29,283 nucleotides of DNA from JBLNDG01 sp050261415. Lineage in GTDB: Bacteria > Bacillota > Clostridia > Lutisporales > Lutisporaceae. The number at the start of each line of letters is the position of its first letter. The first letter of the stretch is position 1. Positions 1 to 8,237 of this stretch are shown in pieces. The translations under genes and the position numbers were made by a program. The stretch covers positions 1 through 29,283 of the forward strand of contig JBLNDG010000254.1 of assembly GCA_050261415.1 (NCBI GenBank). Reading direction: 5' to 3'. The notes below the pieces were generated by a model that saw nothing but the letters and a program-made list of their open reading frames with translations, made no database searches and was not told the DNA's origin.

Positions 1-59
1 CATTCCTGCTTTTCAATAATATACAACAGTATACTTCTGATTGATCTATGCCAATTTTC

Positions 60-150
60 GGCAATGGGCTATTGGCAATGGGCAATGGGTTTACGTCAGG
101 CTCCGGAGCCATAACCTAATCCTATTGCCTCGTACCTATTGCCTATCGCC
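60..150. repeat. Heptad-repeat dyad downstream of the mutase gene
   Basis: Each arm is built from 7-bp units. The left arm (60-89) has GGCAATG-type units starting at 60, 67 (degenerate), 74 and 81. The right arm (121-150) is the inverted version, with CCTATTGCC copies at 121 and 135 and CCTATCGCC at 142. The arms are symmetric around a perfect 12-bp palindrome, GGCTCCGGAGCC, at 99-110. About 22 of 30 arm positions pair directly, and several others are A/G differences that would be G-U pairs in RNA. The element starts 7 bp past the mutase stop. It could act as an mRNA 3' structure or be a dispersed repeat; there is no U-run to make it a standard terminator. Confidence 0.7.
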
Positions 151-156
151 TGCTGT

Positions 157-1836
157 TTACAGTATTATCGACTGCTGATATTCACCAAATGCTTCCCTCA
201 ATACACCGCAGATTTCTCCCAGTGTTGCATATGCCTTAACTGCATCCAGAATGAAGGGCATAAGGTTATCATCACCCTTTGCAGCATTTTTCAAAGCAGC
301 AAGAGTATCGTCAACCTTCTTGTTGTCCCTTTCATTTCTGAGGGTTTCAAGCTTCTTTTTCTGTAATTCACCTACAACCGGGTCAACTCTCAGAAGCCCC
401 TTCGGCGCTGCTTCTTTAATCTGGAACTTGTTCATACCTACAACTATTCTCTCGCCTGCTTCTATTTCCTTCTGGCAGTTGTATGCGCTGTCCTGTATCT
501 CCTGCTGGATATATCCTCTTTCGATTGCCCTGGCAGCTCCGCCAAGCTCATCTATCTTCTTTATATATGCAGCTGCCTTTTCTTCAATCTGGCTTGTGAG
601 GCTTTCTACATAATAAGAGCCGGCAAGCGGATCTACTGTTTCTGTTACACCGCTTTCATAAGCCACAATCTGCTGTGTTCTTAAAGCTATTCTTACTGAG
701 TCTTCTGTTGGAAGCGCAAGTGCTTCATCCTTAGAATTGGTATGCAGCGACTGTGTTCCGCCAAGTACGGCTGCAAGTGTCTGTATAGCAACTCTGACAA
801 TGTTGTTCTCCGGCTGCTGTGCAGTGAGTGTTGAACCGCCGGTCTGGGTATGGAACCTCAGCATCATTGATTTCGGGCTCTTTGCATTGAACCTGTCCTT
901 CATTATTTTTGCCCAGAGTCTTCTTGCTGCCCTGAATTTTGCTACTTCCTCCAGCAAATCATTATGAGCGTTGAAGAAGAAGGAAAGCCTCGGGGCAAAA
1001 TCATCAACATCAAGCCCGGCCTTTATTGCAGATTCTACATATGCAATCCCGTCCGCAAGAGTAAAGGCTACTTCCTGTGCAGCTGTTGAGCCTGCTTCCC
1101 TGATATGGTATCCGCTTATGGATATTGTATTCCACTTGGGTACATGCTTGGAGCAATATTCAAATATATTCGTAATAAGTCTCATTGAAGGGTCTACGGG
1201 GAATATATACGTACCCCTTGCTATATACTCTTTAAGTATGTCGTTCTGAATTGTACCTGAAAGTTGGTCTGATGAAACACCCTGCTTCTCTGCCACAGCG
1301 ATATACATTGCCAGGAGCACTGAAGCCGGCGCGTTGATGGTCATTGATGTGCTTACTTTGTCAAGAGGTATTCCGTTAAAAAGTATCTCCATGTCTTTGA
1401 GGGAATCTATCGCAACTCCAACCTTACCAACCTCTCCTTCAGAAAGGGGGTGGTCTGAGTCATATCCGATCTGTGTAGGAAGGTCAAAGGCAACGCTAAG
1501 GCCTGTCTGCCCTTGTTCAAGCAGGTATTTATATCTTTTATTTGACTCTTCGGCAGTTGCAAAACCTGCATACTGTCTCATTGTCCAGAACCTTCCCCTG
1601 TACATTGTAGGCTGAACGCCTCTGGTGTATGGGTATTCTCCAGGGTATGAAAGGTCTTCCTGGTAGTCCAGGTTCTCCAGATCTGCCGGTGTATAAACCC
1701 TTTTTACTTTAACTCCGGAAGAAGTCACGAATTCTTTCTTCCTTTCAGGTTGTTTTGCAGCAACTTTTGAATTTACTTTGTTCTCCCACTGTTCATGGGT
1801 GCTCTTTAACTGTCTCAGCTTCTCCTTGTCGAACAT
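157..1836 (-). CDS. Methylmalonyl-CoA mutase, large (catalytic) subunit
   Basis: This is the catalytic TIM-barrel subunit of an adenosylcobalamin-dependent acyl-CoA mutase, interconverting (R)-methylmalonyl-CoA and succinyl-CoA. The protein is 559 aa when started at the ATG at 1836, which has AAGGAGGG seven bases upstream; a longer reading to 1890 has no ribosome site. Hallmarks are TMYRGR, RQYAGF (Tyr89), GLSVAFDLPTQ, Arg207 in the IARGTY stretch, and SGYH (His244). From memory of the family, Tyr89/Arg207/His244 match the Propionibacterium mutase residues; isobutyryl-CoA mutases carry Phe and Gln at the first two. The cobalamin-binding domain is absent, as in two-subunit enzymes, so the small subunit should be encoded elsewhere, possibly just beyond the left edge. 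Ethylmalonyl-CoA or a related acid is an alternative substrate. Confidence 0.93.
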   Translation of the reverse strand: MFDKEKLRQLKSTHEQWENKVNSKVAAKQPERKKEFVTSSGVKVKRVYTPADLENLDYQEDLSYPGEYPYTRGVQPTMYRGRFWTMRQYAGFATAEESNKRYKYLLEQGQTGLSVAFDLPTQIGYDSDHPLSEGEVGKVGVAIDSLKDMEILFNGIPLDKVSTSMTINAPASVLLAMYIAVAEKQGVSSDQLSGTIQNDILKEYIARGTYIFPVDPSMRLITNIFEYCSKHVPKWNTISISGYHIREAGSTAAQEVAFTLADGIAYVESAIKAGLDVDDFAPRLSFFFNAHNDLLEEVAKFRAARRLWAKIMKDRFNAKSPKSMMLRFHTQTGGSTLTAQQPENNIVRVAIQTLAAVLGGTQSLHTNSKDEALALPTEDSVRIALRTQQIVAYESGVTETVDPLAGSYYVESLTSQIEEKAAAYIKKIDELGGAARAIERGYIQQEIQDSAYNCQKEIEAGERIVVGMNKFQIKEAAPKGLLRVDPVVGELQKKKLETLRNERDNKKVDDTLAALKNAAKGDDNLMPFILDAVKAYATLGEICGVLREAFGEYQQSIIL

Positions 1837-1914
1837 ATTTACCCTCCTTATTTTTTTGAAATGGTTATACAAATTAGAAGTCAAAACCACTATAATTGCC
1901 GAATTACCAATGCC

Positions 1915-1943
1915 TATACAATCATGAAATTAAAATTTCACAA
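1915..1943 (-). promoter_or_regulatory. Candidate sigma-A promoter with overlapping palindrome, upstream of the mutase
   Basis: On the minus strand, TTGTGA (1938-1943) and TGTATA (1915-1920) are separated by 17 bp. A 16-bp palindrome, TGAAATTAAAATTTCA (1925-1940), fills the spacer and overlaps the -35 box, which would suit an operator. The 231-bp gap between the mutase start and the preceding gene leaves room for such a promoter. AT-rich DNA yields chance matches, so this is tentative. Confidence 0.35.
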
Positions 1944-2067
1944 TCGTTTTGGTTTTGCAAGTTTTCCTTCTTTATTAATTATATTACCATATTTTCATTG
2001 TTAATGTGTACTGTTTTTTGAATTTTTTAATACAATAAGCTGAAAATTGTTTTTTGCCCGATTTTTT

Positions 2068-2952
2068 TTAAAAACGTGCCATGTGAGCTGCAAGATCATT
2101 CTTTATTTTATCTTTAACAATATGCGTTGTTTTTAAAAGTGAGTCAAGGTTTACCCCGGTATCAATTTCCATTTCTGTCAGCATATTGACCAGGTCCTCG
2201 GATGAAATGTTCCCTGCAGCTCCCGGAACAAAGGGATTCCCCCCAAGACCTCCAACTGAAGAATCGAATTTACTGATACCTTCCTGAAGCGCTGCCAGCA
2301 CATTTGCAAGACCCATTCCTCTTGTATCGTGAAAATGCAGTCCGGCATTCAAATCCGGAAATTTATCTTTTACAGACCTTATTACATTACTTACCTGCAT
2401 AGGATTTGCTATACCAATTGTATCTGCAAGCACAATTTCATCAGCTCCCAGTGCAATGGAAGTTCTTATCATATGGAGAATCTGCTCTACCGGGACTTTA
2501 CCTGTATAGGGACAGCCAAAAGCCGTATTTATATCAACCTTAATTACTGCATCCTGCAATTCCTGTCTTATCATTTTCAATTCTTCAAAGGATTCCTGAG
2601 TTGTCCTTCTTACATTTTCCATATTATATTTTTCACTTGCAGAGATTGTATAGCTCAGCACCCTGATACCAGTGTCATATGCAGCTTTTGCTCCAAAAAG
2701 ATTCGGAACCAAAGCATTAAAGCTTACTTGAGGATATTTGCCGACTACAAATTGGGCTACTTCTTTTGAGTCCTTCATTTGCGGAATAACCTTCGGGTGA
2801 GCGAAAGAAGTCACCTGTATCTTTTTATACCCTGCATTTACTAATCCGTCAATTATCTCAAGCTTGACTTCTGTGGGAATCCATTCCCTAATGCTTTGAA
2901 AGCCGTCCCTCAGTCCCACTTCGATAACTTCTACTTTACCAGGAATCAACAT
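2068..2952 (-). CDS. HMG-CoA-lyase-like DRE-TIM enzyme with Cys-to-Asn change
   Basis: The protein is 294 aa, close to the usual HMG-CoA lyase length of about 300. The ATG at 2952 is chosen because GGGGGTG lies 7 bases upstream; the longer reading to 3003 lacks a site. HMG-CoA lyases cleave 3-hydroxy-3-methylglutaryl-CoA to acetoacetate and acetyl-CoA. Visible are GLRDGFQ (Arg15, Asp16), TSFAHPKVIPQM, the metal pair LHFHD (His206, His208) and Asn248. The family signature GGLGGCP with its catalytic Cys reads GGLGGNP here, so Asn239 replaces the Cys; I checked the codon (AAT, at 2236-2238 on the complement). The metal site is intact, so a folded enzyme with a different acyl-CoA or a non-thiol mechanism is likelier than a dead protein. 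It lies between the mutase and a Claisen-type synthase. Confidence 0.85.
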   Translation of the reverse strand: MLIPGKVEVIEVGLRDGFQSIREWIPTEVKLEIIDGLVNAGYKKIQVTSFAHPKVIPQMKDSKEVAQFVVGKYPQVSFNALVPNLFGAKAAYDTGIRVLSYTISASEKYNMENVRRTTQESFEELKMIRQELQDAVIKVDINTAFGCPYTGKVPVEQILHMIRTSIALGADEIVLADTIGIANPMQVSNVIRSVKDKFPDLNAGLHFHDTRGMGLANVLAALQEGISKFDSSVGGLGGNPFVPGAAGNISSEDLVNMLTEMEIDTGVNLDSLLKTTHIVKDKIKNDLAAHMARF

Positions 2953-3070
2953 ATATTCACCCCCATAAAAATAATGTATGTAAATACCATACCGTATACA
3001 CATACACTAAAATTTTAAAATATCAAATTTTATAAAACCCGTCCCCGGGTAATTTTCCTATAAAGAATTG

Positions 3071-3121
3071 ATTTGGGCTAACACCTTTAAAGTTTTTATC
3101 TTTCAATAGTATTTAGGCTAA
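3071..3121. repeat. Direct repeats 40 bp apart in the lyase leader
   Basis: ATTTGGGCTAA (3071-3081) and ATTTAGGCTAA (3111-3121) match at 10 of 11 positions and begin exactly 40 bp apart, close to four helical turns. They sit in the 382-bp gap 2953-3334 upstream of the lyase-like gene. They may be operator half sites; no regulator can be named from the sequence. Confidence 0.4.
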
Positions 3122-3152
3122 AAGGAGTATGGGCGTATGTCCGAGCCGACAG

Positions 3153-3197
3153 AATCTGATCCCACATAGCCTGCCAATTCAAATGTGGAATCAGATT
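3153..3197 (-). other. Stem-loop in the leader of the lyase-like gene
   Basis: Two 15-nt arms, 3153-3167 and 3183-3197, pair fully in minus-strand RNA. The single non-Watson-Crick position (3161/3189) is a G-U pair in that strand. The loop is 15 nt. No U-run follows, so it is not a plain terminator. It lies about 200 nt upstream of the lyase start, in a gene-free stretch of 382 bp. I saw no cobalamin-riboswitch signature. Its role may be mRNA processing, stability or leader control. Confidence 0.5.
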
Positions 3198-3334
3198 GGG
3201 CCTCTAAATATATTCAAAAAGCGGTTCTTCACACATTTATAGTTTTATTAATGGATTATTCTTTAATCTGTGAAACATATGAATCCATACTCCAATTAAC
3301 ATAAATACATAAGCTACTTTAATTGTTCAAACTC

Positions 3335-4525
3335 TTATTTTTTGTATTTCAGAGCCATTGATTTGAATTCTTCGAAGCTTACGGAACCTCTTTTCTTTGT
3401 ACTGAATTCCTTCACTTCAGTAAGAAGGGTATCTATCTTATCACTTTCTACTTTGATCTTCACTTGTTCAAGAGCAAACTCGATGGATTTTTTCCCGCTC
3501 TTTTTACCTAATGATACTTCTCTTTTTCTGCCAACTACTTCCGGAGCGTAACCTTCAACAGATGGAGGATAAGCCAACATTTGTGCAACAACGAGCCCGC
3601 TCTCACGGGTAAAGACCTTATCTCCAACAACCGGACGCATAGGCGATACCGGAACGTGGGATATCTCTTCTACAAGTTTACTAAGGCCTTGCAGTTCTTC
3701 AAGCTTGAGGTTCGTTTCTATACCATAAAGGCCATGGAGTGCAATAGCAAGCTCAGCAATATCCGCATTTCCTGTTTTTTCACCAAGACCGTTTACAGTA
3801 ACATGAGCCGAATCTGCTCCCGCCTTCAAACAAGCTATAGTACAAGCTGTTGCAAGGCCGAAATCATTATGGCAATGAACTGCAACAGGAACATCTACCC
3901 ATGATTTTACCAGCTTTGTTAAATAAGCCATAGCTTCCGGCGTAGCAACACCCAGTGTATCAACCAGAACAATTTCATCAGCACCACAGTCTTTTACTGC
4001 AGTCTGATATGCTTTTTTTAGGAACTCCGGATTTGCACGGGTAGCATCTACGGCAAAAAAGGCGGTATAAAGGTTTTCCTGCTTAGCACAGCTTATTGCA
4101 TCACGGATTCTCTTCAATACAACTTCTTCTGTCGCATCCCAAGCTTTCATTTTTTGGGGGCTTGTATAAGTTTCACATATAGTATACTTTACTCCGGTTT
4201 CTGCAATTATCTTGACATCATTGACAACGCAGCGGCCAAAGCCCCAGATCTCAGGTCCTTTTACTTCCTTCACAATCTTTTCTACTGCAATTCTATCCTC
4301 TTCACTGCTGGCAGGAAAACCTGCTTCAATACGGTCGACACCGGCCTTAGCCAGTCTCTTTGCAATTTTGAGCTTGTCCTGTGCATTCATGCTCACGCCA
4401 ATACTTTGCTCGCCATCCCTAAGAGTCGTATCATATATTTTTATTTTCTTCTTCATGCCGGCCAGTTCTTTTTTCACATCAGGCATTTCATTATAATTAC
4501 TAAGCCAAAAGCCTTGTTTTTCCAT
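3335..4525 (-). CDS. Homocitrate/2-isopropylmalate-synthase-like acyltransferase
   Basis: The product is a 396-aa member of the Claisen-condensing DRE-TIM family, which joins acetyl-CoA to a 2-oxo acid. Motifs are TTLRDGEQS (Arg36, Asp37), IEAGFP, VHCHNDFGLATA (His217, His219) and GLGEKTGN (Asn253), where most relatives have GERAGN. The roughly 110-residue C-terminal part resembles homocitrate synthase, and the allosteric domain of full-length LeuA is missing. The ATG at 4525 has AAAGGA nine bases upstream. An internal Met at residue 24 matches where many relatives begin, so the short N-terminal extension is unusual. No leucine or nif genes are nearby, so a catabolic or anaplerotic role beside the lyase and mutase is inferred. 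Citramalate or another synthase activity cannot be excluded. Confidence 0.82.
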   Translation of the reverse strand: MEKQGFWLSNYNEMPDVKKELAGMKKKIKIYDTTLRDGEQSIGVSMNAQDKLKIAKRLAKAGVDRIEAGFPASSEEDRIAVEKIVKEVKGPEIWGFGRCVVNDVKIIAETGVKYTICETYTSPQKMKAWDATEEVVLKRIRDAISCAKQENLYTAFFAVDATRANPEFLKKAYQTAVKDCGADEIVLVDTLGVATPEAMAYLTKLVKSWVDVPVAVHCHNDFGLATACTIACLKAGADSAHVTVNGLGEKTGNADIAELAIALHGLYGIETNLKLEELQGLSKLVEEISHVPVSPMRPVVGDKVFTRESGLVVAQMLAYPPSVEGYAPEVVGRKREVSLGKKSGKKSIEFALEQVKIKVESDKIDTLLTEVKEFSTKKRGSVSFEEFKSMALKYKK

Positions 4526-4608
4526 AATATCATTCCTTTCTGAATTTTAATCATAAAACCTATGTGGTAGAAAAAATCAAATTATTATATATCAGCATGA
4601 ATATTGAT

Positions 4609-5556
4609 TTAAACTACTTTGCTTTTAAGTGCTTTGCCCTCTAACGCATCAATAACCGCTTGAGCTACAAATTCACTGGTCGCGCTTAAGGCTCCGTCCG
4701 TAAATCCCCCCATATGAGGAGTAACAATAACGTTTTCCAAACCCAGAAGAGGTGAATCAGTAGGCGGTTCCGATGAAAATACATCTAACCCTGCACCTGC
4801 AATTTTGCCTTCAACTAAAGCTTTATATAGGGCATTCTCATCTACTACCCCACCCCGTGCCGCATTTATCAAATATGCAGTAGGCTTCATCATAGCCAGT
4901 TGATCGGCACCAATGAGATTTCTTGTATCTTCTGTAAGAGGTACATGCAGGCTAATGAAATCAGCTTCCCTAAGTATTCCGTCTATATCTGAATAGACAA
5001 CTCCATTTGCCTCTGCATATTCTTTACTCCAAAATTTATCAAATGCGATAACTTTCATGTTAAATCCCTTGGCTCTTTGTACAATGCTTCTTCCAATTGC
5101 TCCCAGCCCTATAATGCCTATAGTTTTACCCCCTACTGAATATCCGAATACCTTTGGCCATTCCCCTGCCCGGACCTGATTGTCGGATTTATGTATCTTT
5201 CTGGCTAAAGACAGCATTAAACCAAAAACTAAATCGGCAACTGCCTCTCTATTTGTTCCTGGTGAGTTAACCACAACAATACCTTTTTCCTTTGCTGCAT
5301 CAAGATCAATATTATCAACACCAATTCCGTGCTTTGCTATTACTTTTAACTTTGGCGCCGAGTAAATAACCTCTCTTGTAATGGGTTCCAGGCCTGTAAT
5401 AATAGCGACAACATCATCAAGATAGCCTAACAGCTCATCTCCGTTTGTTACAGGTTGTTTCGGCCTTACAATTCCAAGCCCGTAATTTTCAAGAGTTTCC
5501 TGAGCTTTTTTGCTGTATTTGGCAAAAGATGCATTAGTCACTAAGACCTTATTCAT
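4609..5556 (-). CDS. D-isomer-specific 2-hydroxyacid dehydrogenase (phosphoglycerate-dehydrogenase-like)
   Basis: This 315-aa NAD-dependent dehydrogenase interconverts a D-2-hydroxy acid and its 2-oxo acid. The Rossmann motif GLGAIG is at about 150-155 with Asp173 at the end of the next strand, which favours NAD. The catalytic set is Arg234 (NAARGG), Glu263 (SSEPP) and His281 (TPHMGG). Residues near 76-81 (HGIGVDNID) and 98-101 (NSPG) match SerA-like proteins. It lacks the ACT regulatory domain of biosynthetic SerA, and no serine genes are nearby. ATG at 5556 follows AGAAGG by 8 nt. It probably makes or uses the 2-oxo acid handled by the neighbouring acyltransferase; that link is inference. 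Confidence 0.87.
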   Translation of the reverse strand: MNKVLVTNASFAKYSKKAQETLENYGLGIVRPKQPVTNGDELLGYLDDVVAIITGLEPITREVIYSAPKLKVIAKHGIGVDNIDLDAAKEKGIVVVNSPGTNREAVADLVFGLMLSLARKIHKSDNQVRAGEWPKVFGYSVGGKTIGIIGLGAIGRSIVQRAKGFNMKVIAFDKFWSKEYAEANGVVYSDIDGILREADFISLHVPLTEDTRNLIGADQLAMMKPTAYLINAARGGVVDENALYKALVEGKIAGAGLDVFSSEPPTDSPLLGLENVIVTPHMGGFTDGALSATSEFVAQAVIDALEGKALKSKVV

Positions 5557-5688
5557 TCATATTACCTTCTTTCATATTTGCTTTAAATCTTTGCAGTAAA
5601 TGCTTTTATTAGTGATGTGCATTAAAGGGTTATTCAAAAGCAAATAATTGCCCCACACTATAGACCCCCAATTGAGAAGGCTTGAAAT

Positions 5689-7059
5689 CTACCGTTTTAC
5701 GAATTTACCCCAGCCGGGATTACCTAAAACCCTTCCGTTTTGAGCAACTACCTTGCCCCTTATGATTGTAGTCTCCGGATAGCCCTTTACCTTTAAATCT
5801 TCATATAGAATATAATCACTGAATTGTTTTATATCAGAAGATTTTAAAATGTGCTCCCTATTCAGATCAACTATAACCAAATCAGCGTCAAAGCCTACAC
5901 AAATATCTCCCTTTTTGGGATAAAGACCGTAAAGCTTTGCCGGATTCAGGCTAAGTGTTTTTGCAATACTGGTAAGAGGAATCTGTCTTTTGTGATAACC
6001 CTCGCTAAGCATTATCGGAAACAGGAACGGTGTTCCTGGTGCACCGGCTGCAGGACTCCATATGTCTCCCATTTTTGCCGCCAGCTTTCGCGGTACATGG
6101 TCCGATCCAACCGTATTTATATCTCCTGCCTTAACAGCTTCCCATAATCTTTCATTATCTTTTCTGGTCCTTAAAGGAGGCCTTAGCTTGTATTTCTTGG
6201 AGGTGACATCCCCCTCATTCAAAACCAGGTAAGGATGACATGCTTCAAGAAAAACTTTATTATATTCCTGCCTGAACTTTATTGCTTCATCCAATGCAGG
6301 CTCTGAAGTAATATGGAGTATATTTACCCTGCAGCCAGCTTCTTTTGCTAAGGTCAAAGCCCTTCTTACCCCTTCAACTTCAGCAATAACTGGTCTTGAA
6401 AGTGCCCACGCTTCAAGGTCTGACCTTCCTTCATCCATTAGTCTTTTTTTAGCTCTATGTACTATATCAATATCTTCTGCATGTACTATGGCAACAGTAT
6501 TAGTATAATTAGAAAGTCTCTCAAAGCTTTCCAATATATATCCGTCGCTAATAGTTTCAAATTGAACCGGTATCCCTCCGAATTTTGTAGTTTTCGCATC
6601 TTCTCCGCGGTAAGTCAGATAAAGCTTGAATGAAGTTATACCAAAATCATTTACATATCTCGGTATAGATTTTAAATGCTCGTCGGTTATCAAAACAATG
6701 TGGAACGAGAAATCGATATATGCTTTTTCTTCCCCCATAGACTTAATCTCTTCGTATGCTTCATCATAGGGGGTATTCTGCCTTAAAAAAAACAGCACGG
6801 TTGTAACTCCGCCGATAGCAGCAGAACTGGTCTCTGTCGACAAATCCTCTGATCCTGCACCTATGCCCAAGTGTGAATGGGGTTCTATTATTCCTGGAAA
6901 GATATACTTATCTCTTGCATCTATAACATTAACACCTTGAAGCTCAGTATCGGGACCGGTGATTGCTTCTATCCTGCCTTTGCTTATTCCAATATTCCCT
7001 AGGGTAATTTTACGACCTGGAAATACTATGTTTCCGTTTAATATTACCGTATCAAACAT
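5689..7059 (-). CDS. Hydantoinase/dihydropyrimidinase-type cyclic amidohydrolase
   Basis: The product is a 456-aa amidohydrolase-superfamily protein that should open a cyclic amide (hydantoin, dihydropyrimidine, allantoin or similar). The full binuclear metal set is visible: His61 and His63 (PHSH), the carboxylated Lys145 (SFKLYL), His193 (VHAED), His249 (LHITSE) and Asp320 (GSDHVPR). Length fits the D-hydantoinase/dihydropyrimidinase group; a biosynthetic dihydroorotase is unlikely because no pyr genes are present. ATG at 7059 follows AGAGGAAG by about 9 nt. It begins 31 nt after the alcohol dehydrogenase gene, in the same operon. The real ring substrate is unknown. Confidence 0.88.
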   Translation of the reverse strand: MFDTVILNGNIVFPGRKITLGNIGISKGRIEAITGPDTELQGVNVIDARDKYIFPGIIEPHSHLGIGAGSEDLSTETSSAAIGGVTTVLFFLRQNTPYDEAYEEIKSMGEEKAYIDFSFHIVLITDEHLKSIPRYVNDFGITSFKLYLTYRGEDAKTTKFGGIPVQFETISDGYILESFERLSNYTNTVAIVHAEDIDIVHRAKKRLMDEGRSDLEAWALSRPVIAEVEGVRRALTLAKEAGCRVNILHITSEPALDEAIKFRQEYNKVFLEACHPYLVLNEGDVTSKKYKLRPPLRTRKDNERLWEAVKAGDINTVGSDHVPRKLAAKMGDIWSPAAGAPGTPFLFPIMLSEGYHKRQIPLTSIAKTLSLNPAKLYGLYPKKGDICVGFDADLVIVDLNREHILKSSDIKQFSDYILYEDLKVKGYPETTIIRGKVVAQNGRVLGNPGWGKFVKR

Positions 7060-7090
7060 TTGAACTACTTCCTCTCATGGAGTAATTTCA

Positions 7091-8116
7091 TTATTCTACT
7101 GAAATTACCTGTCTTCCGATATTTTTACCTTGTGCCAAATTCCCCAGGGCAATATTTACATCTTCAAGGGCATATTTTTTTGAAACGACAGGTTTTATTC
7201 TGCCGCTGTTAATTAATTTGATCACTTCACGGACATCATTTTTGCAGGAAGCCCGTGAACCATACATGGACAATTCCTTCAATACCATAGTATAGATTGG
7301 AATATCAACCGGAACACTCCTATATCCATTCAAAATGATTTTCCCTGATTTACCCAACAGCTCCAGATCACTGTTTATTGTTTCCGAGCTGGAGACGGTT
7401 TCCAGAACGACAGATATATCTGCACCATTTGTCATTTTTAAAATGGTGTCCTTATATTTTTCTTGATTTTTATCAAAAAGAACCAAATTTTTAAATCCTA
7501 ACCCACGTGCAAAATCCAACTTTTCTTCACTTATATCAACACCGATTACATTTGCACCCATAGCTTTCGCTATTTGCAAGCCATGAATTCCAAGGCCCCC
7601 CAGGCCCATAACCAAAACATTATCGGCTTTGCTGATGGAAACTTTAGAAAAGCCATGATATGTTGTAGAAATAGCATCCGGAATTATGCACGCATCCTCA
7701 AAACTAAGTTCATCCGGAATAGGGATAAAATTTTGCGCCGGTATTGATACATACTCTGCAAACCCGCCATTTAACTCAAAGCCCAGTCGCCCTTTAATAT
7801 TACTGCAGAGAGTTTCCCGGTTCGTTTTGCAATATAAGCACTGGCCACAACTCAAATAAAAATGCGCTATACCTCTGTCCCCTACTTTTAGATTTTTTAC
7901 TTCATCACCCAATTCGGCAATCTCACCGGCGGATTCATGCCCCATAATTAAAGGGAGTTCTTTGACCTTTTTGTGCCCGCTCCATATTTTTACATCTGTT
8001 CCGCACATTCCGCATGACTTTACTTTTAATAGGACTTCGTCGTGGCCAACTTTTGGCATAGCAACATCTTGTATTACCAGAGGTTCTTTAAATTTTTTTA
8101 ATACTGCTGCCTTCAT
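7091..8116 (-). CDS. Zinc-dependent medium-chain alcohol dehydrogenase (first of two)
   Basis: A 341-aa MDR-family dehydrogenase oxidising an alcohol or reducing an aldehyde/ketone with NAD(P). Catalytic zinc residues are Cys38 (CGMCGTD) and the GHE at 59-61. Structural zinc cysteines are Cys90, Cys93, Cys96 and Cys104. The cofactor loop is GLGGLG near 172, followed by a VIGVDIS strand whose Asp suggests NAD. ATG at 8116 follows AGGAGG by 6 nt. It lies 121 nt downstream of the asparaginase-like gene. Similarity between this and the second dehydrogenase is moderate, so they probably act on different intermediates rather than being a recent duplicate. Confidence 0.88.
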   Translation of the reverse strand: MKAAVLKKFKEPLVIQDVAMPKVGHDEVLLKVKSCGMCGTDVKIWSGHKKVKELPLIMGHESAGEIAELGDEVKNLKVGDRGIAHFYLSCGQCLYCKTNRETLCSNIKGRLGFELNGGFAEYVSIPAQNFIPIPDELSFEDACIIPDAISTTYHGFSKVSISKADNVLVMGLGGLGIHGLQIAKAMGANVIGVDISEEKLDFARGLGFKNLVLFDKNQEKYKDTILKMTNGADISVVLETVSSSETINSDLELLGKSGKIILNGYRSVPVDIPIYTMVLKELSMYGSRASCKNDVREVIKLINSGRIKPVVSKKYALEDVNIALGNLAQGKNIGRQVISVE

Positions 8117-8237
8117 ATTTATCCTCCTGTGAGTGCCTAAAGTATTAAAGCATACTTATGGGCAGCTCAATTTCTTCAATAGTTATATACTTTTAACATA
8201 TAAACTTGATAGAACCGAACGCCTAAACTGTTTCTTT

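Noticed and set aside
60..150. Possible CRISPR array
   Set aside because: Units are 7 bp, lack unique spacers and are inverted around a palindrome; no cas genes are present.
1837..1890. N-terminal extension of the mutase
   Set aside because: The ATG at 1836 has a strong ribosome site, while the upstream Met does not, and the extra residues do not fit the family.
2953..3334. Cobalamin riboswitch ahead of the B12-related genes
   Set aside because: I could not find the conserved B12-box segments; the visible hairpin and repeats do not match that fold.
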